Origin: CAYMEK01 sp964389305 | GTDB lineage: Bacteria; Spirochaetota; Spirochaetia; SZUA-6; DRHE01 | NCBI GenBank assembly: GCA_964389305.1 | Contig: CAYMEK010000085.1 | Location: forward strand, 1 to 14,506 | Reading direction: 5' to 3' | Length of the DNA: 14,506 nucleotides | Part shown: one piece after another, positions 5,737 through 12,939 of the stretch | Layout of the letters: each line of letters begins with the position of its first letter | Position numbering within the stretch: the stretch's first letter is position 1 | The notes under the pieces: model-generated | What the model saw: only the letters and a program-made list of their open reading frames with translations | What the model was told of the DNA's origin: nothing | Database searches by the model: none | Position numbers and translations under genes: made by a program

Positions 5737-7439
5737 CACCGGCGCATCCACCTTTCCAGTACTTGTTTCGGATCGCTCGCCTTTGAGCATAAGCAGTCCA
5801 GCAGGTAGATCCCCGCCTGGACACTTCCCTTGAGCAAGGCCCTCCAGAACAGGCTTCCCAGGGCTATTGCTCCCGGAGAAGATCTTTGCACGCAGCGGGC
5901 ACCGGTTGCTTCGATTACCCGCTCCAGGGCGGCGGACAGGGTAAATCCGTGCCAGTCTACGGTCTGCTCCCTCTCGATCCCCGGCAAAGCCAGGATCTGC
6001 AGCTGGACGCGGCGGTGGCCTGCGGCTTCAGGCTTTCCGCGGAACGGGGGCATCCCCTCGATCCGGAGTCTACAGCCCGACGGGATCCCGGCAAAGGCTG
6101 AGAAACTCCCCTGGCGGCTTCCGTCCAGGAATTCCTCGGTCCACGGGTCCTCCGGCGCGAGACGCACCAGCAGCCGCCTGGCGCCAGTTTCCGCCGCCGT
6201 CACCGCCGCCTCACGGCTCGGCGCTTTGGAGATCACGTTCCCGCACTTACCCAGATTGTTGACGGGCAGCTCCACCCGTCCGCCGGGGTGGACCCGCAGG
6301 AATACCTCTTCGATCCAGCGTCCCTCTTTCACCTGCTCCAGACCTTCCACCTCCCTTACCAGACCCGGCATCGAGATGAAAGCCCGCTCCGCCGACACCC
6401 AGCTTCGCGTGGGACGCAGCTCTCCGGGAGGTAAGCCCAGCGCAATCCTGAGGGCCGCAGCGGTTACCTCGACTCCGGAAGCGTAGGGATAAGTCCAGCC
6501 GGACATGTACCCTCCGGAAAGGCGGGCCGCAATCTCCCCTACCACGGGGCCCCGGGAGGTGATCTTGATGTCGCCTTTGGCCGCGCCCTCGGTGATCCCG
6601 AGGGCGCGAATACCCCGGGCGAAAACCTCTTCGGCTTGCCGCAGGACATCAGGCGCCAGGGCGCTGGGCATGGTATGTCCCATCTCGACGAAAAAGGGCG
6701 GGAAGCTGATATGGCGGTCAGCCACTCCGCACACGGTGATCCGGCTGCCGTACACCACTGCATCAAGGCTGAGCTCTGGGCCGTCGAGATACTCTTCGAT
6801 GATGGCTCTGCGGCTGCGCGATTGGCCCAGGGCAATGGAAACGGCCTGCCGCAGCTCTTGCTCCCCGTCCACTCGCCGCACGCCGCGGGCGCCCATGTTG
6901 TCCACCGGCTTGACCACCAGGGGAAACCGGTATCCGGGCGGCAACGGCTGCCGGTGGCCGCCGATCCCGCCTGTTCCGGTCCCGCGAGCGCCGGCCCCGT
7001 CGGCGTCGATCCGTTCTGCGTCGATCTGTTCTACGTCGATCCGTTCTACGTCGATCCGCTCTGCGCCCACCGTGAAAAAACTCGGGCTGGGCACGCCCTG
7101 CCTGTCGAAGGCCTCCCGCATGCGGGACTTGTCCGTGGCTGCCAGGGCGCAGGCGAAAGGAATCCCCGGCAGCTCCAGCTTCTCAGCCACCCAGGCTACG
7201 GTGGTGGAGAAATCCGTCCCCGCTGTGAACACGCCGTCCAGGCCGTGGCGTTCCCGGAGCCGGCGGGCCGCCTCGGTCACTGCCTCCCTGTCCCCCAGGT
7301 CCACCTGTTCGCAGATATCGGCCAGTCTCCTGACCTCCTCACCGATGTCGAGGGCGGCCACGGCCACCCGCCAACCCTCGCGCCTGGCTATACGTACCGA
7401 AGGAAGCTGCATCACCCCGCCCCCCAGGATGAGGATCAC
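5733..7439 (-). CDS. ATP-grasp enzyme of unknown substrate
   Basis: A 568-residue protein. The N-terminus (ILILGGGVMQLPSVRIAR) is the pre-ATP-grasp Rossmann-like domain. The ATP-grasp core (about 100-340) shows the nucleotide-binding lysine in FPLVVKPVDNMGARGV (K177), IIEEYLDGPELSLDAVVYG, and the metal-binding end GDIKITSRGPVVGEIAARLS (E302). The closest known relatives join a carboxylate to an amine or similar via an acyl-phosphate. The last 190 residues are an uncharacterised extra domain. GTG at 7439 is preferred because GGAGG sits seven to ten bases upstream; a TTG at 7463 would give eight more residues and a TTGA overlap with the previous stop. Residues about 126-145 are a tandem pentapeptide repeat, then a glycine-rich linker, an unusual insertion between subdomains. 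It sits between glycan genes and the amidase, so it may ligate an amino acid or carboxylate to a sugar or peptidoglycan precursor (inference). Confidence 0.85.
   Translation of the reverse strand: MILILGGGVMQLPSVRIARREGWRVAVAALDIGEEVRRLADICEQVDLGDREAVTEAARRLRERHGLDGVFTAGTDFSTTVAWVAEKLELPGIPFACALAATDKSRMREAFDRQGVPSPSFFTVGAERIDVERIDVEQIDAERIDADGAGARGTGTGGIGGHRQPLPPGYRFPLVVKPVDNMGARGVRRVDGEQELRQAVSIALGQSRSRRAIIEEYLDGPELSLDAVVYGSRITVCGVADRHISFPPFFVEMGHTMPSALAPDVLRQAEEVFARGIRALGITEGAAKGDIKITSRGPVVGEIAARLSGGYMSGWTYPYASGVEVTAAALRIALGLPPGELRPTRSWVSAERAFISMPGLVREVEGLEQVKEGRWIEEVFLRVHPGGRVELPVNNLGKCGNVISKAPSREAAVTAAETGARRLLVRLAPEDPWTEEFLDGSRQGSFSAFAGIPSGCRLRIEGMPPFRGKPEAAGHRRVQLQILALPGIEREQTVDWHGFTLSAALERVIEATGARCVQRSSPGAIALGSLFWRALLKGSVQAGIYLLDCLCSKASDPKQVLERWMRRW
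7005..7064. repeat. Four 15-bp tandem repeats inside the ATP-grasp gene
   Basis: Units at 7005-7019, 7020-7034, 7035-7049 and 7050-7064 follow the pattern GTCGATCCGTTCTRC with one or two differences between copies. On the coding strand each unit gives five residues (ERIDV, ERIDV, EQIDA, ERIDA-like). Because 15 is a multiple of three, gain or loss of units keeps the frame and only changes linker length. Confidence 0.92.
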
Positions 7440-7459
7440 CTTTCGCCTCCTCCCGCGGC

Positions 7460-9445
7460 TCAAGACGGTCCTCCCGCCGGGTCTCGCCCTTCGCCCGGCG
7501 TCTCCGAGGGCCCCCTCCGCGACTCCGCCATCCGTGCGGGCCTCAGCGCCGGTCTCTTCGAGGGCTCGGGCAGCTCCCGCACCTTTTCGGCGTAGGCCTC
7601 GAAGGTGTCTCCCAGTCGCAGCAGGCGGCTCAGCCCGTCAAGCGCAACGGCGGCAGGAGAATCCGGGCTCAAGCGGCCGAACCAGGGGAACCGCTCGCCG
7701 TGGTGGCCGGTAACCACGACCCGGCGCAGTCGAAAACCGAAGCGACCCAGCACCCCTGCAGCCGACCTCAAGGGCCATACGGTAAAGTGGTCCGCAGGGC
7801 TGCTTTCCAGGAAGCTGCGCCTGTTCCGGCGAGCCGAGACGCCGGAGGCGCTGGGCGTGGAGAAGGCCAGGATGCCCCCCGGCTTCAACAGCAGGTTGGC
7901 GAGGCGCAGCACTGCGGCTGTATTACGGAAGTGCTCGATCACGTACCACATGGTAAGGACGTCGAAACCGGGGACTTCGAAACGAGGGGTGCCGGCTTGC
8001 CCGGCAAGGGGAAGCGGCTCCCGTGGGGCCGGACCGCCCATCCGGACCGCCTGCCCGGCGGCGGCCGGCGAACTGCTTCGGGCGGAGGCATCGGCCAGAG
8101 CGGAAAAATCGCCGGCCTGGCAGGGAATGCCCAGTGTGTCGCGAACGTAGCGCGCCGCCTCCGGCGAAATATCCAGGCCCTGGACCGCGAAACCTTGCTC
8201 CCGGGCCGCCTGCAGGAAAGGCCCGTAGGCGCAGCCCACGTCGAGAAGCTCAGGGGGCCGGAGGACGGCGCCGGCGGGCCGGGACGAACGGCCGAGCAGG
8301 CTGCGGATCACCTGCAGTCTCCGGGTTCCCCTGGCCTTGATGCTCTCGAAGTCTTCCAGGTAGCTCCTCCCATACTGTTTCCTGTAGTCCCGGAAGAAGT
8401 AGTCTCGATCGTAGCTCTTCCTTGCTCCTCCAAAGTCGAGCATATACAGGAGCCCGCAGCCCCGGCAGCGGAAGTAGCTGCGCCCGTCGAATCGGGCCAG
8501 GGCCCGGTTGCGCGTTTCCCGGCACACGGGGCAGCAAGCCGGAGCCGCCGGATGCAGCCGCCGGGGCAGCTCCTCGGCACCGGGACCGGCTTTGAATCTG
8601 TCCGCAGGATAGCGGGCCAGCAGCTGCTCGAAGCTCTCCCTGCTCGCCAGCAGGCGCACCAGCTTGCCCGTCTTCGGTCTGCAGACCCCGATCTCGGGGA
8701 TTCCCGCCGCCCGGCTGAGCCTTCGGTGATAGAAGCTCGGATTCAGGTTGATCACCGGCACGCCCGCCGCCAGAGCCTCGAAGCTGGTCAGACCGTAGGA
8801 AGTGAGAACCAGGTCGTAGCGGGGCAGGACGGATTTCAGCTCCTCCGGGCTCTGCAGGACCTCGATCCCTTCCGGCCAGGAGCTCCTGGCGAAATACGGG
8901 CCCTGGACCGCGGTGATCTGCTGCGTCGGCAACAGCCCCCTTTTCAGCAGGACCGCCAGCAGCTTGCCGCTCAGATCGGCCGGGTCTTCTCCACCGAAGC
9001 TTAGCAGCAGGCGCCGGAAGGGAAAGCGCAGGGAAGCCTGGCGCTCGGGAAGATCGAGGAGGCCCAGCGCGCTCAAGTTAGACGGCCGGCCCTGCCTGAT
9101 CCCGGGAAGCACGTCGACCAGGTAACTCAGATAGCGCCGGGCCGGCCCGCCCTCGTCGATCCCCACCACCGGCGTGGGCAGAAAGCGGGCGATATCCTTC
9201 AGAGTACTGGATTTCCGGTCCACGATCACCAGCTCCCAACCATCCGCCGGATCGTATCGCCTGACGATCGTGGCGCCGGAATCCTGATCTCCGGCCGGGA
9301 CGGCCCGGTCGGGTCCGGGAACCGAAGCGCCTTCCTCTATCAGCAGGGCGCTGTCCGGGCCGAATATCCGGGCCAGATACCGCGCCCGCCTCAGGTGCCC
9401 GCTTCCCGCACCCCTGGTCACCGCCGGCACCAGCAGCACCTTCAC
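7460..9445 (-). CDS. PseG/SpsG-like sugar-nucleotide hydrolase or transferase fused to a Zn-ribbon SAM methyltransferase
   Basis: A 661-residue, two-part protein. Residues 1-290 resemble PseG/SpsG: RGAGSGHLRRARYLARIFGP has the G-x-G-H-x-x-R motif with H17 (PseG proteins use a histidine at about this place), RLLLSFGGEDPADLSG starts the second Rossmann half, and LTSYGLTSFEALAAGVPVIN is the GT-B sugar-nucleotide loop. Residues 304-330 hold a zinc ribbon (CPVC at 305-308, CRGC at 327-330) as found before many sugar methyltransferases. Residues 399-580 are a class I methyltransferase with LLDVGCAYGPFLQAA (motif I) and FDVLTMWYVIEHF; an alanine/serine/proline-rich insert (about 452-490) sits between. 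The tail from about 630 is disordered. GTG at 9445 overlaps the SpsF-like stop (GTGA) with GGAGA upstream. It probably acts on a CMP/UDP-linked sugar and methylates the sugar or a derivative; which sugar is unknown. Confidence 0.83.
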   Translation of the reverse strand: MKVLLVPAVTRGAGSGHLRRARYLARIFGPDSALLIEEGASVPGPDRAVPAGDQDSGATIVRRYDPADGWELVIVDRKSSTLKDIARFLPTPVVGIDEGGPARRYLSYLVDVLPGIRQGRPSNLSALGLLDLPERQASLRFPFRRLLLSFGGEDPADLSGKLLAVLLKRGLLPTQQITAVQGPYFARSSWPEGIEVLQSPEELKSVLPRYDLVLTSYGLTSFEALAAGVPVINLNPSFYHRRLSRAAGIPEIGVCRPKTGKLVRLLASRESFEQLLARYPADRFKAGPGAEELPRRLHPAAPACCPVCRETRNRALARFDGRSYFRCRGCGLLYMLDFGGARKSYDRDYFFRDYRKQYGRSYLEDFESIKARGTRRLQVIRSLLGRSSRPAGAVLRPPELLDVGCAYGPFLQAAREQGFAVQGLDISPEAARYVRDTLGIPCQAGDFSALADASARSSSPAAAGQAVRMGGPAPREPLPLAGQAGTPRFEVPGFDVLTMWYVIEHFRNTAAVLRLANLLLKPGGILAFSTPSASGVSARRNRRSFLESSPADHFTVWPLRSAAGVLGRFGFRLRRVVVTGHHGERFPWFGRLSPDSPAAVALDGLSRLLRLGDTFEAYAEKVRELPEPSKRPALRPARMAESRRGPSETPGEGRDPAGGPS

Positions 9446-10131
9446 GTTTCCCGCTCTCCGCTGCGATCCCGCCGCAGCCAGGCAACCAGCTCCTCGATCT
9501 CCACCGGCCCGCCGCGATAGAGTTCCGCATAGATCCTCTTGATCCGGGCGTAGTCCTTCATCGTGTCCACAGTAACCCTGGCTTCAGGCAGAGCCCATTC
9601 CGGCGGACAGGATGGCTCTCCCACCCGGAAAGATCGCGGGTTACGGTACAGGTAGGCGGTCACGTGCTCGCGCTCGTAAGCGTCGTGAGCACGGGCGTCC
9701 GCCTCCAAGAGGGCCGGGGCCTCCACTACCTCCACACCGGTCCCCAGGGGTAGCTGCGGATAGTGGCTCAGATCGAAGCCAGCCGCCTCGTGGGCTTGCA
9801 GCAGGGCTACGGCGGCGCGAACGGAGACCAGCGGGTTGTCCCCGGTAGCCCGCACCACCCTGCCGAGCCGGAAACGTCGTACGGCCTGGGCGTAGCGGGA
9901 AAGCACATCCTCTTCCGGGCCGACGAACAGGGCGAATCCCTGCTCGGTGGCCAAAGGGGCGAAGGCGTCGGCGCTGGACTCGTCGGTCAGCAGGGCATGT
10001 ACTTCCGCCGGTATGTCGGCCAGAGCGTGCAGTACCTGCTGGAGAACGTTGCCTTCACCGAGGGGCAGCAGTGCTTTGCGGGGAAGCCGCCGGGAGGCGA
10101 GGCGCGCCTGCAGGAGCACACCGGCGGTCAT
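9442..10131 (-). CDS. SpsF-like cytidylyltransferase (CMP-sugar synthetase family)
   Basis: A 229-residue protein. ATG at 10131 is used because it overlaps the upstream glycosyltransferase stop (ATGA) and opens directly with the family N-terminus TAGVLLQARLASRRLPRKAL (nucleotide-binding loop, residues 2-21). Further hallmarks: GPEEDVLSRYAQAV (71-84), VVRATGDNPLVSV (92-104, D98 the likely metal ligand), YEREHVTAYLYRNP (152-165) and ARVTVDTMKDYARIKRIYAE towards the end. The frame is open upstream to 10263, but that part does not match. The family transfers CMP (or another nucleotide) from CTP to a sugar, typically a nonulosonic acid or related acidic sugar; SpsF in Bacillus works in spore-coat polysaccharide synthesis. 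Here a PseG/SpsG-like partner follows directly, as in sps and pse pathways, but no NeuB/PseI-type synthase is in the window. Family assignment is good; the sugar is unknown. Confidence 0.88.
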   Translation of the reverse strand: MTAGVLLQARLASRRLPRKALLPLGEGNVLQQVLHALADIPAEVHALLTDESSADAFAPLATEQGFALFVGPEEDVLSRYAQAVRRFRLGRVVRATGDNPLVSVRAAVALLQAHEAAGFDLSHYPQLPLGTGVEVVEAPALLEADARAHDAYEREHVTAYLYRNPRSFRVGEPSCPPEWALPEARVTVDTMKDYARIKRIYAELYRGGPVEIEELVAWLRRDRSGERET

Positions 10132-11153
10132 TCGGGAACTTCCCAGTGGCTCACCAGGCTCTGGACGTCGCTCTTGAACCGGTAGCGGTTCTGTTGCACC
10201 CACCTCTGAACCTCCCGAAACTCGTTTCTCGCCTCCAGCCAGCGGGAATCGGAGCGCAGGCAATAGGCGAACCGCTTGGAGGAGGGCAACACCCCCATCT
10301 CGCCGTTGAAGCGAACGGCCATGTTCTTCAGGTAAAAGAGCTTGTAGCTCACATCGGCGCTGGTATCCTCGGAGCGGCTTTCGGCCTCGTAACGAAGGCT
10401 CAGGTCCCGCCGGCAGAGGATCTGCTCGCCCCAGAGAAAACAGCGCAGGCCGAAGTCCAGCTTCTGCCAGTAGGGGTTAGTCATCCAGCTGTCGAAACCC
10501 CCGCTCAACAGGAAACGTCGGCGGTTGTAAATTCCGCAGTAGTCGAAAGGGAAGAGGCTCTTCATTCCCTCCTGCGCCGGCTTGCGGGGAATCAGGTTGA
10601 GCTTTCCCTTGATCAGGACCGGAAACTGCAGCGAAGGTATCACCTGTCCCTCCGAGCTGCCAAGCCGCGGAACCGTACAGAGTATTTCCTTGTCCTCCAT
10701 CTCCTGCAGGAACGAGGAAGACAGTCCGGCCTTTGCTTTCTTCGCTGCTTCTGCCCGCCCCTTCTCGAATCTCCCCTCGGGGGCCGGGGTGTCGATCACC
10801 TCCATGTCGCTCCACATCACGAAAACCAGCCGGGTCCGGGCCTCCTCTATGCCCAGGTTGATCTTCTCCCCGGGAGAGGCCTCCTCCTGGAGAATAAGGA
10901 AGCGGATACGGGTGAACTCCCGGGACAGCGGCTCGATATCGTAAGAGATCCGCGGTCCTTCCACGCAAAGGATCTCCCCCAGCCCGGCATTCCCCAGCTC
11001 CCGGAGCTTCTCCTGACGGTAGAAGCGGCTGCCCCGGTTAAGAAGCAGCAGCGACAGGGGCGGCTGAATTTTCCGGATCCTGTCGATCTTGGGGCCGCCG
11101 ATTACCGTGTAGGGCACCTTGGGCTTCTTAAAAATTGAAGCTGTAGTACTCAT
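10128..11153 (-). CDS. Glycosyltransferase family 2-like protein
   Basis: A 341-residue protein from the ATG at 11153, which overlaps the SPASM gene by 26 bases; a GTG at 11117 is possible, and neither has a clear ribosome binding site. The frame is open to 11264, but that part lies inside the upstream gene. GT-A features: LSLLLLNRGSRFY, EILCVEGP (about 60-67), then FLILQEEASPGEKINLGIEE (85-104), and VFVMWSDMEVI (110-120) with a D-x-E metal motif like the DxD of GT2 enzymes. The second half has FDYCGIYNRRRFLLSGGFDS and a following tryptophan/aspartate/arginine pattern (about 207-245) typical of GT2 acceptor regions. It has no membrane helix, so it should act in the cytoplasm on an activated sugar and a lipid or protein acceptor. 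It lacks close identity to a named enzyme that I recognise. Placed between SPASM and SpsF genes in the operon. Confidence 0.7.
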   Translation of the reverse strand: MSTTASIFKKPKVPYTVIGGPKIDRIRKIQPPLSLLLLNRGSRFYRQEKLRELGNAGLGEILCVEGPRISYDIEPLSREFTRIRFLILQEEASPGEKINLGIEEARTRLVFVMWSDMEVIDTPAPEGRFEKGRAEAAKKAKAGLSSSFLQEMEDKEILCTVPRLGSSEGQVIPSLQFPVLIKGKLNLIPRKPAQEGMKSLFPFDYCGIYNRRRFLLSGGFDSWMTNPYWQKLDFGLRCFLWGEQILCRRDLSLRYEAESRSEDTSADVSYKLFYLKNMAVRFNGEMGVLPSSKRFAYCLRSDSRWLEARNEFREVQRWVQQNRYRFKSDVQSLVSHWEVPE

Positions 11154-12816
11154 CACAGTGACTGCACAGTTCCGGGTAGCGCTGCTGGATGTGAGCCCGG
11201 TAGTACGGCTCACCGGCAGTCCAGATCTCCTCCAAGGGCGCCTCGAAGAGGTTTCCAAGAACATGCTCGGCCTTCAGATCCTCCCGGCACAGGCATACCC
11301 GCCCGTCCAGGAGCACCATCACGTCCCGCTTCAGGTGCCAGCAGGGAAAGCGCTTGAGGGGAGACAGGTCGGTTACCCGGCGGTCAGGCAGAAAGCCGCA
11401 GAAAGGATCGTACTTCTGCACGATCACCCTGCCCAGTTGCCTCTTCCAGTGCCGGTAGAAGCTCTCCAGGTTCTCCTCGTTTTCCTTCATGCGTACGGCC
11501 TGGGGGTATACGTGTCCGGGAAAGATGGAGCCGAGCAGCTCCACGTTGCGGTGGGCTTCCTCGAAGCCCTCTCCCCGCAGGCGGCCGTACTCCTTCGGGT
11601 CCCGGGAATCGAGGGAAACGATCCAATCGGGGTTTCCGGTTCGCTCTATTTCGGCGAACACGCCCTCCTGCCAGCCGATACCCGAGGTTTCCACGATCAA
11701 TCTCAGACCCCGCTCCAGTGCAGCGGCTGCAGCGGCGGCAAAGCGGCTGTGATAGGCCGGCTCCCCCCATAACGAAACGCTGACCGTGGCCTCCTGGCAA
11801 TACAGGCTGATCTGGTCGAGGATACCGGTAAAAGCCTGGAGCGGCATTTCGTCCTGCTTTCCCGTCCCGTCTATACCAAAGCGGGGATAGGGACAGTAGG
11901 AACAGAGCTGCGGGCAGCCCGCCACGATCTGTATATTGAAGAAGGCCGGCAGAGTACGCAGGATCTCGGGTTTTTCCTGCAGCAGGCGGCAAATCCCCTC
12001 AGCACCGGTCGCCCCGGCCTCGATCACCCGGCGGACGAGCAGCAGATCCCGCTTCGAATCCGCGCACAGGCGGGCCCGAAGCTGCCTCAGGTCCACCGGT
12101 GAAAGCTCGGTCTCGATATCGAAGGCGTTGATGTCCTTCTTGATCAGCTCGAACAGTGCTTCTCTTTCGCTGGCCTGGATCGGCGGCCTCTCGGCCGCTC
12201 CATGACCGCCGCTGTTCTGCGCCCCGCCCGTCCCGTTTTTTTCCGCCAAGGTGAGCAAAGCCGGCAGTACGGCCGGCTTGAGTATCTCCGGGCTCAGCCC
12301 GTAGGGAAAGCCATCGGCAAAGGTATAGTCGGCGAAGTAGTTCCGGTGGCTCGCCAGCATACGCTCGCTCAAGGGCAGATCGAGCATAGGGCAGTCGGCG
12401 AAAAAGTAAAAAATGTTATCGTATCCCGAAGCGAGGGATTGCAGGCAGCGTACCAGCTCCACTGCGGACTCCCCGTTCAGCTGTTCGACTCGGAAACCGA
12501 TGTCTTGGGCGGCCGCCTTCACGCCGTCCGCAAGGCGCTGGGCCGACGGTCCCGGAGATCCCGGTCGTCCTTCCAGCCGGCTGCCGCGGCCGGCCCCGAA
12601 CTGCGCCGCTGAACCGGGTTCGCCGCGGGGCAGGAGCAACACGGGCCTGTCCACCGCCGGGAGGCTGCGGGCGTACTCCCCCACCCTCTTCAAGGCGCTC
12701 TGTCCCGGGGGAATCGCTTCCAGGGCATGCGATCTCAAGGACAAGCCGTTAGCCACGGCGAGATTCTTCATGTCTACGGAGATTATCGACATTTCAAAGA
12801 CTTTTTCAATTGCCAT
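11128..12816 (-). CDS. Spirochaete-type nucleotidyltransferase-like / radical SAM / SPASM protein
   Basis: A 562-residue, multi-domain protein, first gene of the minus-strand operon. Residues about 16-200 resemble a GT-A nucleotidyltransferase (KNLAVANGLSLRSHALEAI, GQSALKRVGEYARSL, IFYFFADCPMLDLPLSERML, GFPYGLSPEI) but hold glycine/arginine-rich inserts at 66-98 and 193-214. The radical SAM core (about 295-470) has the 4Fe-4S motif CPQLCSYC (C301, C305, C308) and SVSLWGEPAYH in place of the GGEP glycine loop. The SPASM end has C492, DGRVCLC (C508, C510), GNLFEAPLEEIW and CSHC (C551, C554), enough for one auxiliary cluster. This matches the family I know as spiro-SPASM; substrate and reaction are unknown. 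An ATG at 12771 (MKNLAVANG) fits the conserved N-terminus better than 12816; neither has a clear ribosome binding site. No small RiPP-like precursor gene is seen next to it. Confidence 0.85.
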   Translation of the reverse strand: MAIEKVFEMSIISVDMKNLAVANGLSLRSHALEAIPPGQSALKRVGEYARSLPAVDRPVLLLPRGEPGSAAQFGAGRGSRLEGRPGSPGPSAQRLADGVKAAAQDIGFRVEQLNGESAVELVRCLQSLASGYDNIFYFFADCPMLDLPLSERMLASHRNYFADYTFADGFPYGLSPEILKPAVLPALLTLAEKNGTGGAQNSGGHGAAERPPIQASEREALFELIKKDINAFDIETELSPVDLRQLRARLCADSKRDLLLVRRVIEAGATGAEGICRLLQEKPEILRTLPAFFNIQIVAGCPQLCSYCPYPRFGIDGTGKQDEMPLQAFTGILDQISLYCQEATVSVSLWGEPAYHSRFAAAAAAALERGLRLIVETSGIGWQEGVFAEIERTGNPDWIVSLDSRDPKEYGRLRGEGFEEAHRNVELLGSIFPGHVYPQAVRMKENEENLESFYRHWKRQLGRVIVQKYDPFCGFLPDRRVTDLSPLKRFPCWHLKRDVMVLLDGRVCLCREDLKAEHVLGNLFEAPLEEIWTAGEPYYRAHIQQRYPELCSHCDEYYSFNF

Positions 12817-12939
12817 TACCGGGATAAAGCTGTACGCTCACTGCTGTATCATGAACCTACCCATGAACCCGACAAACAGCGTCGGTCGCGACAAAGCCGG
12901 GGGGAGGAAAGGCCGGGTGAGGTCTCCGGAGACCGGCCT
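12817..12939. promoter_or_regulatory. Divergent promoter region with direct repeats
   Basis: This 123-base gap separates the minus-strand glycan operon from xseA. It holds two copies of CATGAACC (12850-12857 and 12862-12869, 12 bases apart) and the palindrome GTCGCGAC (12885-12892). Weak promoter-like boxes exist in both directions but none is convincing. The repeats could bind a regulator of either operon; this is a guess from position. Confidence 0.3.

Noticed and set aside
7005..7064. The 15-bp tandem units considered as a CRISPR array
   Set aside because: The units are contiguous, have no spacers and encode an in-frame repeat within a gene.
5830..11138. Long plus-strand frames opposite the glycan operon (for example 6505-7713, 7700-9004 and 10071-11138)
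   Set aside because: They are rich in arginine, proline and alanine with no recognisable motifs, a pattern expected from reading GC-rich genes backwards; the minus-strand proteins have clear family motifs.
12727..12939. Extension of the xseA frame upstream to an ATG at 12727
   Set aside because: It is antisense to the SPASM gene start, and the XseA N-terminus begins right after the GTG at 12940, which has its own ribosome binding site.
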